From positions 33,144,960-33,208,959 of the forward strand of contig CM046306.1 of NCBI GenBank assembly GCA_025267735.1: a stretch of DNA of 64,000 nucleotides, in the 5' to 3' direction. Each line of letters opens with the position of its first letter. Within the stretch, counting starts at the first letter, position 1. The stretch is from Mactra quadrangularis (taxonomy: Eukaryota; Mollusca; Bivalvia; Venerida; Mactridae). The notes below the pieces were generated by a model. It was not told the origin of the DNA, did no database searches, and saw nothing but the letters and a program-made list of their open reading frames with translations. Position numbers and translations under genes: made by a program. Shown here one piece after another: positions 1 through 10,425 of this stretch.

Positions 1-215
1 AAGACTTCCCATAGACTACGGCTGTCTGCATGTACAGGTCTGCAACAAGCCATGACTTTATAGGACTAAATCATTACTTAACATCTATTTTGGAAATGAA
101 GATTATTCATAACACCCACTAGTGACACAATGCATCGTTATAATTCAATATACTGGCATCTTTTTTTTACTTCTGTGGTTAGCGACTGTGCATGCTTCCC
201 TTTTATGGTATTGTT

Positions 216-296
216 AATCAAAGTGCTGAAAAGCACTGAAGCAAGACTGTGTTGGAGGCTCAAAAACTTAAACAAACATCAATAGTTCAAGCTTTG
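216..296 (+). repeat. dispersed repeat, copy 1 of 2
   Basis: About 80 bp that recur in inverted orientation at 36891-36965. Both carry the short palindrome AAGTGCTGAAAAGCACT followed by a shared stretch ending in TTCAAGCTTT. Family not recognised; two copies show that it is interspersed. The sequence before it (1-215) holds nothing I can name. Confidence 0.6.
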
Positions 297-420
297 GTCC
301 ACAGCTGGGCATATTAACATAATCCACGCTTCATTTGTAGCACACCGCTGCATTGGCAAAGAAACAGCTTCTTTCACCCAGTTGTCAATTCAACGTTGGA
401 AAAATTGCCAAAAAACAAAT

Positions 421-765
421 GTTATGCATATTCGAATTTTCACGGCGAGGAGTTAACTGGACAGCAGATCTCAACGTAGGAAAAATTGAAATTACTACGG
501 CGAGTAGTCCATTGTACAGCTTACATGGCTTGTTATACACTATTGGTATTTTTGGGCGCAGAAATTAAGTTCATTATGATAATTATCAAGATATAATACT
601 GTCCTCACAAATTCACTAATGATATGCATATTCGAAGTTTCACAGCAGTCTATTAAACAACAGTTATAAACGTAAGAAGTATTCGAATTTGCATGGCGAA
701 TGGACTACTTGATAACATGCATATTGTATCATTCAACATTTGGGTTTTTGGGCCCAGAAATAACC
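421..765. repeat. diverged tandem duplication, two units
   Basis: Unit A (421-569) and unit B (621-765) share an ordered set of blocks: TATGCATATTCGAA, a TTTCAC block, AACGTA-AG-A, GGCGA, and a closing TTTTTGGGC-CAGAAAT. The divergence is high, so the duplication is old. A 71-codon ORF at 353-568 overlaps unit A but breaks in unit B and resembles no protein. Confidence 0.6.
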
Positions 766-1595
766 ATTTATTTCACTGTTAATATAATTATGAACGTGAA
801 CTGTTCTAACAAATTCAAAGTAGTGATTAAGGTATGACCATCCTAATAGCGACCATCTAGGTAATAGGTTTAACTAACACAGGGTGTTAGTGTATTCTAT
901 GATACATAAAGATATGCAATAAAAAAAATTTTACTGTTTCGTTATCAAAATATTTCATTTTTAGTATCCCTACCCCATTTTCTAAAATTTTCAAAAAGGC
1001 CACCATCCAACGAAACTGTAAAATGTTTTTTTTTTAAAATAAAGATAATAAAACTATAGATTTTTTTACATTTTTTTTATCAGTTACATACATGTAATTA
1101 TTAGCTATCGTAAATAGATAACGAAGAAATATATTTCAGATGACATAAAGTAGCTAGATATGGACATGTATTATTGAAAATGAAACAATTTTCACATGAC
1201 TGCAACTTGTATGTTATAAGAAAACTTCTCTTATGACCTTGTTTTCAAATATCACTTTTAAAGCATACATCAAAATTTTCCTTAATGTATTCTGCAGCAT
1301 AAACAATGAGAAAAAAATAACTTTACTGTCACTTTAAAAAATTATTTGCGACAAAAACATGAGACCCAGAAATTTCAAATGACTTGTTTTCAGTGATAGT
1401 AATTCAGGGAAGTCCATAGTTGCAAGACTTCTTTCATTTTACACTTATTTCTTGTAATATGACTGCAACCTAAGTAAAAACATGCCTATATGAGGCATAT
1501 TGTTTGCCTCGTAGTAGGTAAGCTAACAATATTTTAAACAATTATGGCGAATTTGTAACATAATATGCAAAATGAGGTGGAAATCACCGGTTATA
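766..1595. other. AT-rich sequence, nothing recognised
   Basis: Poly-A/T runs and no ORF of note. I see no RNA gene or clear repeat here. Confidence 0.5.
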
Positions 1596-1963
1596 TACAG
1601 TACCCACCAAAAGTTTGGAGACATGTTCAACTGAATAATGTTCATCTCAAATATTATAACTGTTCATTTTGAAATGCTTCTTAGTATTGCTTTAATTTTT
1701 GGTTATCATTATAATTATAACTGAAAGTACAAAAGTAGCACAAAAGTTATGTTATTGAAAAAATATATATTTGAACGATTTTGGTGGCTTTAGGATGTCA
1801 GATGCTGAATTTTCTTTTGTGTTGCATTCATGAACTTAGTTTTCATTTTATCACAAACCATACTTGAATATATTAAGAGTAATTATTCTACAAATATTAT
1901 CATCAAAATTCAAGAATTATAGTGGAATTCTTTTGTATCGAAACATTTGGTGGTTACCGTATA
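1596..1963. mobile_element. Tc1/mariner-like MITE, copy A of a tandem pair
   Basis: The left end TACAGTACCCACCAAAAG and a right end of the form TTTGGTGG-TACCGTA are imperfect inverted repeats bounded by TA, as in Tc1/mariner elements. The interior is AT-rich and lacks a transposase ORF. It abuts copy B directly. Confidence 0.6.
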
Positions 1964-2336
1964 TACAGTATGGACCAAAAGTTTGGAGACATTTTCATAT
2001 AGAAGGCCTATTTAATAGCTTTTAGCTAAAATTTGATGACTATTTTAAAATGCTTTGTAGTTTTGCATTATTTTGGTGATCATTATCTTAATAACTGACA
2101 CTACAAAAATAGCATAAAAACTGTGTTATGGAAATTTATTACAATAAACATGGTTTTGGAGACTTGCTTTTGATGGAAGATGATGTATCATATAGTGTTG
2201 CCATCATGAAATTTGTTTTCATTTTATCACAAACCGTATTCGAATGTATTAAAATAATGACTATACAAACGGTAATCATCAAAAATCAAGAATTGTAGTT
2301 ATTTTTTTCTGTCTCATAACTTTTGGTGGGTACTTT
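1964..2336. mobile_element. Tc1/mariner-like MITE, copy B of a tandem pair
   Basis: Begins TACAGTATGGACCAAAAG and ends in TTTTGGTGGGTACT. It keeps the same internal block order as copy A, including the cue TTTGGAGACA near the start and a TTTCATTTTATCACAAACC block near the end. The pair could be a tandem insertion or a head-to-tail duplication. Confidence 0.6.
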
Positions 2337-3258
2337 ATTATACACACATATGCAACTTGAGATAAAAAAACATAATAAAATGAAAAAGTACCATTTCTTG
2401 TGATTCATATTGCACTTGTGTACATAAATGTGTATTCAACAATGGTTTATAAATCAGATTTAAATTCAAAATATATAGTATAAGAGATAAGTAGTGAATG
2501 GCCATTCATGGCAACTAGTACTGATATCAGGATCAACATACAAGTATTTGCAATGATTCAAATTCCATGCAACAACAAAGTCAACAATCTTTCTGATTCC
2601 TTAAACATGAAACTTGAAATAATTAAATAGTACATGGGACCTGTGGTCAATATTCATTACCTTTTTCTTCTCTAAGTTCAAAATATTGCAAATAAGATAT
2701 TCATTTTATTCAGTGTTAAATTTTAGCTAAATCAAGTTCCAAAATGCCTATCTTGAGAATACTGAATGTTGAAATTTGCTTACAAAAATTTGATAAAATC
2801 TCAATAGTCATCACAATTTTGAGATGACAATAAAATAAGTTGTATAATTTTGACATTTACAGCTGACAAATCATAGAAAATATAATTCATGTATAAATGT
2901 GTATACAAGTATGTAAGATCTTGTTTCAAAATTGACCAAGTCAGATTATTTCTTATAAGATTTTCAAAGGAGTAACAAGTTAAGTAATCACAGATTCAAA
3001 AGTTCTTTTGCATAAGTAATTATGAGTTGTCCTAAACTATTTTACATTTGAAATACACTGAAGAGTTCATTTTTTCCATTGCAACTATGTATAGCTTGAA
3101 GCATTTGCAATTTAAACATGCAGTTTTTTCTGCAATACACATTTTGACAACTCCGCCATTTAGTAAGCTGTGAGAGTTTGTTCCCTCTTTTTTAACCTTG
3201 TATTGTCAGAATAACATCATATCCAATAAAGTTCATTTGTAAAAAACAACACCTATTT
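2337..3258. other. AT-rich sequence, nothing recognised
   Basis: No coding signal, RNA gene or repeat boundary that I can support. Confidence 0.4.
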
Positions 3259-3468
3259 TTAAGCTGAAGAAAGCACAATAAAATCAAATTTTAGTCCATT
3301 GTGAGCCACAAATAAAACGTCGTTATTACAGCTTAGCCAATTCAATAATAAAGTGACGGCTTGGTAAATATCAACATCAATGACAATTTTTTCTGTTTCT
3401 TCTTCACACAGATCTGTTACCCTCTGACAGCAGATGGTGGGATGGGTAATTTTACTATCACATAGCAA
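3259..3468 (-). pseudogene. DEDD (DnaQ/TREX-like) exonuclease fragment
   Basis: A 69-codon ORF whose C-terminal part reads VLFVAHNGLKFDFIVL. This fits the ExoII motif of DEDD 3'-5' exonucleases, with the His-Asn and Phe-Asp pairs at normal spacing. The preceding segment (VDIYQAVTLLLNWL) fits the helix usually found before that motif. The ExoI (DxE) and ExoIII motifs are absent. The ORF stops four residues after the motif, and no upstream or downstream coding sequence is seen, so this is probably a decayed fragment. Such domains are common in invertebrate mobile elements and multigene families. A single exon of a spliced gene is the alternative, but I found no convincing splice sites. Confidence 0.35.
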
Positions 3469-4491
3469 TTAAAGTTTGCACCTTATTGTACTTCCTGGGT
3501 TGTTATTTGTGTTATATGAGGTAGATCTACTTGATCTCTTCTGACTGAAATAATATAGATTTGATACATTAAAATATAAAGGTCTCAACTGCTATCGAAA
3601 CTATCTGAACTACAAGCAGGGTTGGCCGGTAAAAACCGCCCCCGGTTTTAACTGCTGGTTTTTACCGGTAACAACTGCCCCGGACAATACTCCAAAAGTG
3701 GTAATACTGGTCGATTGATGGACAAATGAAAATTTTTACTTTAAGATTAAAAAATGGTTTCTTCATGTCATTTGTTTTTCTTAGTTGTTCTATTATTCAT
3801 TTTTAATTCTTCAAGAGTTGAAATTTAGTGTAATTCAACCTTATTTAGTAGAACTGGACGTTATTATCATCATCAAAATTTTTAATGGTCCTCACTGGTC
3901 AAAATGAATGTGGTCTAATAAAAATCAAACTGAATTATTTGCATCATTCATAATTCTTAACTTGATTTCTATGCAAAGAAGCCTTCTCATTTGTCATTAT
4001 AATACAACTAGTTACTTTTTTAATGTATTATATGCATAATAATTATTTTATTACTGCATTATCAAATAAAATTGATACAATACTGAACTGTTAAGTTCCT
4101 GCCAAGATTCATGTGGTGGCTTACTACCTGTGTGTCACTACTGAGGAGACACTAAATTGGGTGAGAGGTTAAGTGTGAAAGTCACATAATTTGTAACATA
4201 AATTTTATCAACAAGTTTGGAACCTAGCATTGATGTCATGATATGGCCAGATAATATATTTCAAAATCAAAAACATCTTTCAACTAGTAATGACCAGTAT
4301 TGACCATCGAGTATAATATGTATGAAAATCCGTTTTATGTACAACAAAATAAGAAACATGATTTTATTTTTTTTACCTTCAATTATATGTTTAATAGCGT
4401 TAAATATGTTAATTAATATCAGTTTAAGGCTTCCAATGTGAGTTTAAGAACAGAATTTATTAATATTTGTCATAAATGAACATATATGTTG

Positions 4492-6217
4492 TAACAAGAG
4501 CTCCGCTGGGCAGGGCATTATACGCCCGTCAGTGTTCTACCTCCTGTGCAGTCCATGCTGTGTTCTACCTCAGATGAAGTCCCTGTGACCTTTACCAATG
4601 ACCCCGGGATCTCAGAATAGGTCCCACCCTTAACTGGAGGGCTATCCAAAGCAAAGATTTTGAGAACCTAGGTACAGCCATGGTTGAGTTATCACCAGCA
4701 CAATGTTTTTCAATATGATGGCCCCGTGAACTTGACCTTTGACCCTGGGGCCCCAGAACCAGAAGGGCATATTCTTGACACATGGGCTACTCTCACATAA
4801 AATTTCATCAACCTAGGTACATTGGTGGTTCCGTTATTGTCTAGACAAGTTTTTCATTGTTGCCATTTGGACTTTATTAACATATTGAATAAACATTTGA
4901 AGTCACAGGTAATTTGATATCTTCTGGTTGAAGGTTTAAACTAGACCAAGTTGCCCCAAAAACAATAGAGAACATCCTTGACACATGGGCTACTCTCACA
5001 TAAAATTTGGTGAACCTTAGAAGTACAGTCATTGTTGAGTTATTACCTGGACAAGGTTTTTCAATATGATGCCACTGTGACCTTGACCTTTGACCCAGGG
5101 GCCCCAAAACCAATAGGGCATAACCTTGACACATGGACTACTCTCACATAAATTTTGGTGAACCTAGGTACATTGGTGGTACAGTTATTGTCCAGCCAAT
5201 TTTTTATTGCTTGCCATTTTGACTTTATTAACATATTGATTGAACATTTGAAGTCACTGCTAGGTAAAATGATATCTTCTGGTTGAAGGTTTCAACTTGA
5301 CCCTGTTTCCCCAAAACTGATAAGGCACATCCTTGACATATGGGCTACTATCACATGAAATTTGGTGAACCTAGGTACAGTCATTGTTGAGTTATTACCC
5401 GGACAATGTTTTTCAATAAGATGCCCCTGTGACCTTGACCTTTGACCCAGGGGTCTCAAAATCAATAGGGCATATCCTTGACACATGGGCTACTCTAACA
5501 TAAAATTTGGTGAACCTAGGTACATTTGTGGTTCAGTTATTGTCCAGACAAAGTTTTTCAAAAGGATGCCACTGTGACCTTGACCTTTAAACCTGGGGCC
5601 CAAAAACATTTAGGGCACATCCTTGATGCATGGGCTACCTTCACATAAAATTTGGTGAACCTGGGTACAGTTGTTGATAAGTTATCGTCCGGACAAGGTT
5701 TTTCAATATGATGCCCCTGTGACCTTGACCTTTGACCCAGGGGCCCCAAAACCAATAAGGTACATCCTTGACACAAGGGCTACCCTCACATAAAATTTGG
5801 TGAATCTAGGTACATCGGTGGTTCAGTTATTGTCCGGACAAGTTTTTTCCAAAATGATGCCACTGTGACATTGACCTTTGACCCAGGGGCCCCAAAACCA
5901 ATAGGGTTTATCTTTGACACATGGGCTACTCTTACATAAAATTTGGTGAACCTAGGTACATTGGTGGTTCAGTTATTGTCCGGACAAGTTTTACCTATAA
6001 GTCCCAGTGACCTTGACTTTTGACCCTGGGGTCTCAAAATCAATAGGGAACCCCCTCCACCCAAGGGCTATCCACACATAAAATTTGAGGAACCTAGGTG
6101 CATCCTTTCTTGAGTTATCATCTGGACAAGCAATTGTCCACGGACAGAGGGACAGACTGACAGACGGACAACAGCATAACATAATATGACCGTTTTTTCA
6201 AAACGGGCGTATAAAAA
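4492..6217 (+). mobile_element. tandem-repeat element, bivalve pearl/Helentron-like architecture
   Basis: Starts TAACAAGAGCTCC, then has TTATACGCCCG. It ends in CGGGCGTATAA preceded by the hairpin CCGTTTTTTCAAAACGGG and a (GACAGACGGACA)-type stretch. The inverted pair TTATACGCCCG/CGGGCGTATAA is subterminal. The core is about ten diverged units of 140-150 bp. This order (fixed 5' end, subterminal inverted repeat, tandem core, simple repeat, 3' hairpin) is that described for bivalve pearl elements and Helentron-associated elements. Assignment is by architecture only. No Rep/helicase ORF is present. Minus-strand ORFs of 60-85 codons here are translations of the repeat unit and not genes. Confidence 0.55.
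4732..6026 (-). promoter_or_regulatory. array of DR1-like nuclear-receptor half-site repeats
   Basis: Most repeat units contain TGACCTTGACCTTTGACCC or a one- or two-base variant. On the minus strand this is GGGTCA-A-AGGTCA (a DR1) followed by AGGTCA, and it includes TCAAGGTCA, the extended half-site bound by ERR/FTZ-F1-type receptors. Sites are at 4732-4745 (DR1 only), 5078-5096, 5430-5448, 5575-5592 (degenerate), 5720-5738, 5866-5884 and 6008-6026 (degenerate). The match to consensus is visible; binding is not shown. Confidence 0.45.
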
Positions 6218-6514
6218 CCAATTGATCAGTATTTGCCAGTATTGACCAGTATTGTCCGGTTAAAACCAGTATTGACCACCAGCCCAGTCAATATTCATGT
6301 TGACCGCCTTTTTGCCAGCCCTGACTCGAAGACTGAACCATGGATTAACTTTCTTCTCAACCAGAACAACATCAATTTATTCAACCACAGCACTAGTGTA
6401 ATAGTAAGGTAACACATATAAAATTAAACACATGTGTACATACTGTTATCAAGAATCTACAAATACAAAATGATTAATCAAAATAAAATTTAGCCCCTGC
6501 ATCAACAAATAATG

Positions 6515-6605
6515 TTTAAGGTGTAACCAGGATTCAAACCTGTACCTTTTTTGCAATTTCAAGCAATTCTAAAATATCTAGACTACTGAGACAAGAGCAC
6601 TACTA
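6515..6605 (-). mobile_element. tRNA-derived SINE fragment
   Basis: On the minus strand a B-box-like GGTTTGAATCCTGG is preceded by a D-arm-like CTCAGTAGTCTAGA and a long variable region. The tail cannot be traced, so this is a fragment or a decayed tRNA pseudogene. Confidence 0.3.
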
Positions 6606-7262
6606 TAATATTTAAAAATTACTCACTTAAATTAGTAGTTTATAATTCTATAACCACTTATGTTTGAGTGCATCTATAGTCACTGGCTTGGATAAATCTC
6701 GTGGTACAGGAACTTAAATAGTTTCTTTGTCGGCATCATTGTTGAGACCAATTCCTAAATAATGATATTGATGGATAAATAACAAAAAATAGACCAGTAT
6801 TGAAGGCAGAACATGAGTCTTCATATAGAACAAACAAATCCTATCTCTGTTCTTTTACAAAATTCAAAATAAAACAATTTAATATGCATTGCATTAGGTA
6901 AATATAATTACAAATGTACAAGAAACAGGCAGGCAGACAGACAGACAAGTAGACAGACAGGGTTTGACAAGGTTTCAACTTGTGAATGTGAAGTACTGAA
7001 CAAATCAATATAATAAGATACATGTAACAGTGATGACAGTATTGGATATTTGCGCAAGGTGATGTGCATTGTATGAGAATCAATGAGATATATATCAACA
7101 ATTCAAATCAAATAAAAAAATATTCTCCTTTAAAATAGGCAAAAGAGGATTTTACTTGATTGATAAGAATAATGGTTTATTTATTCTAATTTCTAAATAT
7201 ATATACCAAAATATGAATAGACTTGGCTAAGGCTTAAAGTAATTACTGTAACACTCACTGCA
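6606..7262. repeat. AT-rich spacer with a short (CAGA)n tract
   Basis: A CAGG/CAGA simple repeat lies at about 6925-6961. Nothing else is recognised. Minus-strand ORFs across the tract are low-complexity translations. Confidence 0.5.
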
Positions 7263-7268
7263 TTTATT
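7263..7268 (-). terminator. polyadenylation signal AATAAA
   Basis: TTTATT on the plus strand gives AATAAA on the minus strand. It starts about 38 bases after the stop codon of the small minus-strand gene, a normal distance for a compact 3' UTR. Confidence 0.4.
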
Positions 7269-7305
7269 TTTTGAACCCTTCCTTGTCAGCATCTGACATT
7301 GATGA

Positions 7306-7548
7306 TTACACAGCTGATTCAACGAACTGATCAGCCCTTTGTTCCATATTCTGAGGATAAGCTTTGGGAGTTGGGTTGATTTTCAAACTTGCAAGAAGGT
7401 CGTTCAATTTTCCAGATCCACCATTGCTGTCAATCATTGCTAGAATACAAATGTAATGATGGTATAAATAAATGATAACTTGTGTCAGTTGATAATGAAA
7501 AGAATAAAAATTGGTCTTACCAGGAATATATACAACTGTTCTCTCCAT
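7306..7548 (-). CDS. small two-exon gene, 53-residue protein of unknown function
   Basis: Exon 1 (7548-7521) starts ATGGAGAGAACAG and ends CCTG at a consensus donor GTAAGA. Exon 2 (7439-7306) follows the acceptor TTGTATTCTAG. Removing the 81-base intron gives 53 residues beginning MERTVVYIPAMIDSNGG and ending QNMEQRADQFVESAV before TAA. The intron is a multiple of three and is itself open, so an unspliced 80-codon reading also exists. The chosen form is favoured by both splice sites, by the soluble, charged composition of exon 2 against the Tyr/Ile/His-rich intron translation, and by AATAAA at 7268-7263. An in-frame TAA lies upstream, but an acceptor-like CCAG lies between that stop and the ATG, so this could be the 3' end of a longer gene. 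No signal peptide, membrane segment or known domain is visible. Confidence 0.45.
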   Translation of the reverse strand: MERTVVYIPGKTNFYSFHYQLTQVIIYLYHHYICILAMIDSNGGSGKLNDLLASLKINPTPKAYPQNMEQRADQFVESAV

Positions 7549-7737
7549 ACGTGATAATATTTTGAAATTTCTGGTTTATCTTATGGACTTGGATAATGAA
7601 GACAGATTATTAATTTCACTACATGTTTTTTTTATTTTCAAATGCTAATAACAGTCTCACCATCTGCATTGTCACATGAAATTCTGTTTCCAATACTGTA
7701 TGGTTGATTGCGCAACTGACAATGTTTACACATACAA

Positions 7738-8675
7738 ACCTAGTTTTCTAGGACCCTTTTCTACAGTCAGTACTCACCTATCCTTCAACAAGGCAAGAAA
7801 ATTCTCCATATATATTATGCATCTATTTCCGCGTTACTAAGCGCTATAATAAATAAATGTAATAGGAAGTCTCTTTAATTTGTTATCTTTCCTGCTCAAG
7901 CCTCAATACATCATCTATCTTTCATTTTTAGAGTAGCAAAAAGAAATTACATCAATTGTTTACATTTTTCCATTTTACCGGCATAATTCAAGTCACATGA
8001 CAACCACCATTACGTAAGGGAAGTAAATCTTGATCCGCAGTATAAAAAGTCTACACCATACTGTCGCAATAGGTTAAATAATATCAAAAAATTAACTGTT
8101 CAAAATTTTTAATGAGTTCAGTCAGCACACAATCTTGGCAAAAGTTATGTAAGAAAGTTAACAATAACAGTAAATCACACAAACATCATGTAATTTTTTG
8201 TTTGTATTACTCGTCTTTTTCAAAATGGGGGCATTTAAAGACAGTTGCCCTCCTGAGTGGTTCATTCTGCAATATTTGGCAAAAATATCTTTCTGTAAAA
8301 AAAGTAGGTCACTTTTATTTACATGTAAGGGCATGTTCTGTAAGCAAATCGTTAGCTAGCCATTCGTCCTCTGGTACCTTTCTAGCACCAAAAGTATTTA
8401 CTATGTGACACCAAATCGAGGGTACCAAGGGATGAATCGCTAGTTAACGTGCCCTAAGTGTCGCTTCAAGTGAAATTACCGAAAAGAGAATATAACGCCG
8501 AAATGGATTTAACATGGAAATATATGCAATGAGCATAAATGGAGGAAAGAGACAAAATTATCAAATTTTCATGGAAGAGAATAACCTTCCTGAGTGGTAT
8601 TCAAACCTGTACCCTCTTCTGGACACAATTCCTAATCCTGGCCGGCTACCAACAGTGCTACTAACCCGGGTAAAG
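7738..8675 (-). mobile_element. SINE (family S1) in antisense, split by a ~0.7 kb insertion
   Basis: 7738-7812 matches the 3' body of the S1 SINE (ACTCACCTA, CTCCATA blocks). 8530-8675 resumes at GGAGGAAA and continues through CATGGAAG to the antisense B-box TTCAAACC and head. Together they rebuild one diverged S1 copy, as judged against 14446-14731 and 46688-46985. The intervening 7820-8515 is foreign. Confidence 0.55.
7825..8504. mobile_element. insertion inside the split SINE, probable DNA element
   Basis: The ends read ATTTCCGCGTTA (7825-7836) and TAACGCCGAAAT (8493-8504), an inverted pair with one mismatch. An internal imperfect inverted repeat at 8328-8455 has arms sharing AGGGCA, GTTA-CTAGC and TGGTACC. 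The flanks contain similar ATATAT-ATGCA strings that may be a target duplication. The 98-codon ORF at 8112-8408 has no recognisable domain. Confidence 0.4.
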
Positions 8676-9250
8676 AATCCATTTGAAATTCCAAAGTGTT
8701 CATTATATCATTTCTTTCTTTAGGCTTAGGGGTGACAAAATTGGACCTTTTGGTATATTTGTGTCAGGATAATGTATAATGTTGAGTGCTGATTTCATTC
8801 TTGTACTTTTGTTCACAATGTTTATTCATTTACACAAATAATAAATAAAATCACAAACCTACCGTATGATTATGCACAGTGTTAGCAACAGAACACAACA
8901 TTTCATCATTCATGTCTCTTGATATGTGGCCCTGATTTTTTTCCATCTTAAAATAACCCGTGATGAGAAAGGTCTTTTGACACATCAACACGTCCTCATT
9001 GTTTTCAAGTTATCAACGAACGTAAAATAAGACACTCAATCATTATCTAGGTTTTCAAAAAATGTTGAACTGGCTTTGACCTAGTTCTATCTCAAGCATA
9101 CTGTCACCACTAGCATAATTCGGACTAGATACATGATAATAAATGTCACACTGCTTCAAGCGGTTTTAATCATCACAGTAATCTTTAATCCCTCAATAAT
9201 TACGCTCATAGCTTAAATCACAAGCTGATATAGGCTTCTTTTGACATTTT
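8676..9250. other. nothing recognised
   Basis: AT-rich spacer without ORFs or repeat ends that I can identify. Confidence 0.4.
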
Positions 9251-9289
9251 TCATTGACGTAAACAGCATCCGTCGTCTCGAGCAGCCAT
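9251..9289 (-). promoter_or_regulatory. possible promoter or 5' UTR with short ATG frame
   Basis: The minus strand reads AAAATGGCTGCTCGAGACGA, a YY1-like start-site context in a locally CpG-richer patch. The frame closes after 12 codons and no good donor follows, so at best this is a transcription start region or uORF, perhaps for the minus-strand gene at 7.5 kb. Confidence 0.2.
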
Positions 9290-9555
9290 TTTGATTATTA
9301 TGGTTGACTGCGTATCGATTTTTTGCATGACTGTACCACACAATTATCGACAGCAGTATACCAGTCAATTTTACCAATTATATTGAATAATCCCAAAGGG
9401 AATTTAGAAGTATTATATATAAAGATAGCAAACTCTTTTTTAATCGTCACAGAAATCTTTATATAAAATATATCGAATAGCTACGCAAACGGAAGCGGAA
9501 AATACCGAGGTATGACGGTTAATCCCGAGATCTCGGAGCTGAATTAGGATGGTTG

Positions 9556-9877
9556 TCACGTGACTAATGATTATAGTGAAGTATACGGGAACGAGTAAAA
9601 TAGTTTCATTCATAATTTTTTATGAATGAAATCGATGTATACATCCGCGGTTATCAGTCACGTAATTATTTGTCTACCATTGTGCAATTGTTCACAAATT
9701 TGTCAATACTCGGAGTCTCTTTGTTTTTTGATAAGGAAAGATGTAGAAAGGTTTGATATAGATCGAGTTTTGAATATTTTAGAACTATTTCCTTGCGAGT
9801 AAAATGGACCACAACTTTAGATCGCAGATCTGAAATGCCGCTTATAGCTTCGACTGCTTCACAGTCTTGCTAAAAAC
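9556..9877 (-). repeat. dispersed repeat of ~325 bp, inverted copy at 33907-34232
   Basis: One end carries TCACGTGA(C/T) and the other TTAGCAAGACTGTGAA on the reverse strand. Between them are shared blocks such as GAAGCTATAAGCGGCATTTC and the palindromic CATTCAT-AATT-ATGAATG. It is similar to 33907-34232 over its whole length. Not a family I can name; no inverted termini seen. Confidence 0.65.
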
Positions 9878-10065
9878 TATTTATATTTATATTTACTGCA
9901 TGTTACAATGTAAACTTGATTTAATGGATGATTTACAAAGCAAAAAATAAAAATAGAAATCCCTATCATCCTACATAAATTACCACAAAAACTTTAAAAT
10001 TCTATTATATTAATACAGGTATTCATAACTACCTTTCTATAGCATAGAGAAATTACCTACAAATA

Positions 10066-10207
10066 CATAGGCAGATCCGGTATATAGGTTTTGGGGCATC
10101 CTATGATTTCCCTCTTGCAATTCTCAAAATACTTTTGGAATAAAATGTTCATAAATAACATTGACCCCCCCCCTCCAAAAAGATTTCCAGATCCGCCCCA
10201 GCCCCTG
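10066..10207. mobile_element. short MITE with C/G-family termini
   Basis: Left end CATAGGCAGATCC, right end GATCCGCCCC-GCCCCTG, with a C-tract near the right end. The termini match the larger C/G-tract MITEs at 18.97, 23.95, 24.46, 29.98 and 62.82 kb, but the interior is different. Confidence 0.5.
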
Positions 10208-10405
10208 TTATTTGATACATTGAAAGAAGACACTATATTTTAGATTTCCTTCAACAAAAATTTATTATAATGAAGTGATGAATCTACTATGATATATTAT
10301 GTATCTAGGTTTTATAGTTGACTTGTAGTTTTATATTATTAAGTTTCATACAGTGTGTGTGGAAGTTAATTTAAACATTTTTGTACATAGTTTTTTTCGT
10401 CAAAG

Positions 10406-10425
10406 ATGGAGCCGCCCCAAGATCC
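10406..10425 (+). CDS. candidate first coding exon (MEPPQDP)
   Basis: ATGGAGCCGCCCCAAGATCC runs into a perfect donor GTGAGT at 10426. The ATG has a purine at -3 and G at +4, and the codons are GC-rich compared with the surroundings. The exon ends in phase 2. Joining it to the acceptor at 10988 or 11015 gives early stops, so the next exon is not identified. Confidence 0.3.

Larger units (their letters stand above)
3617..6323. mobile_element. hAT-like non-autonomous transposon carrying a second element
   Basis: The left terminus CAGGGTTGGCCGGTAAAAA and the right terminus (reverse complement CAGGGCTGGCAAAAAGGC) are imperfect inverted repeats of hAT type. The flanks are actacaag (3609-3616) and actcgaag (6324-6331), matching at 6 of 8 positions, as expected of a decayed 8-bp hAT target duplication. 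Subterminal stretches on both sides are rich in ACTGGT/ACCAGT and TTTTACCGG-type motifs. No transposase is seen. The element at 4492-6217 lies inside it. Confidence 0.6.

Noticed and set aside
353..568. 71-codon ORF at the left edge
   Set aside because: Overlaps one unit of a diverged duplication and is not kept open in the other.
4592..6182. Series of minus-strand ORFs of 60-85 codons with similar protein starts (MCQGYALLVLGP)
   Set aside because: They repeat with the tandem unit of the transposable element and are translations of it, not a gene family.
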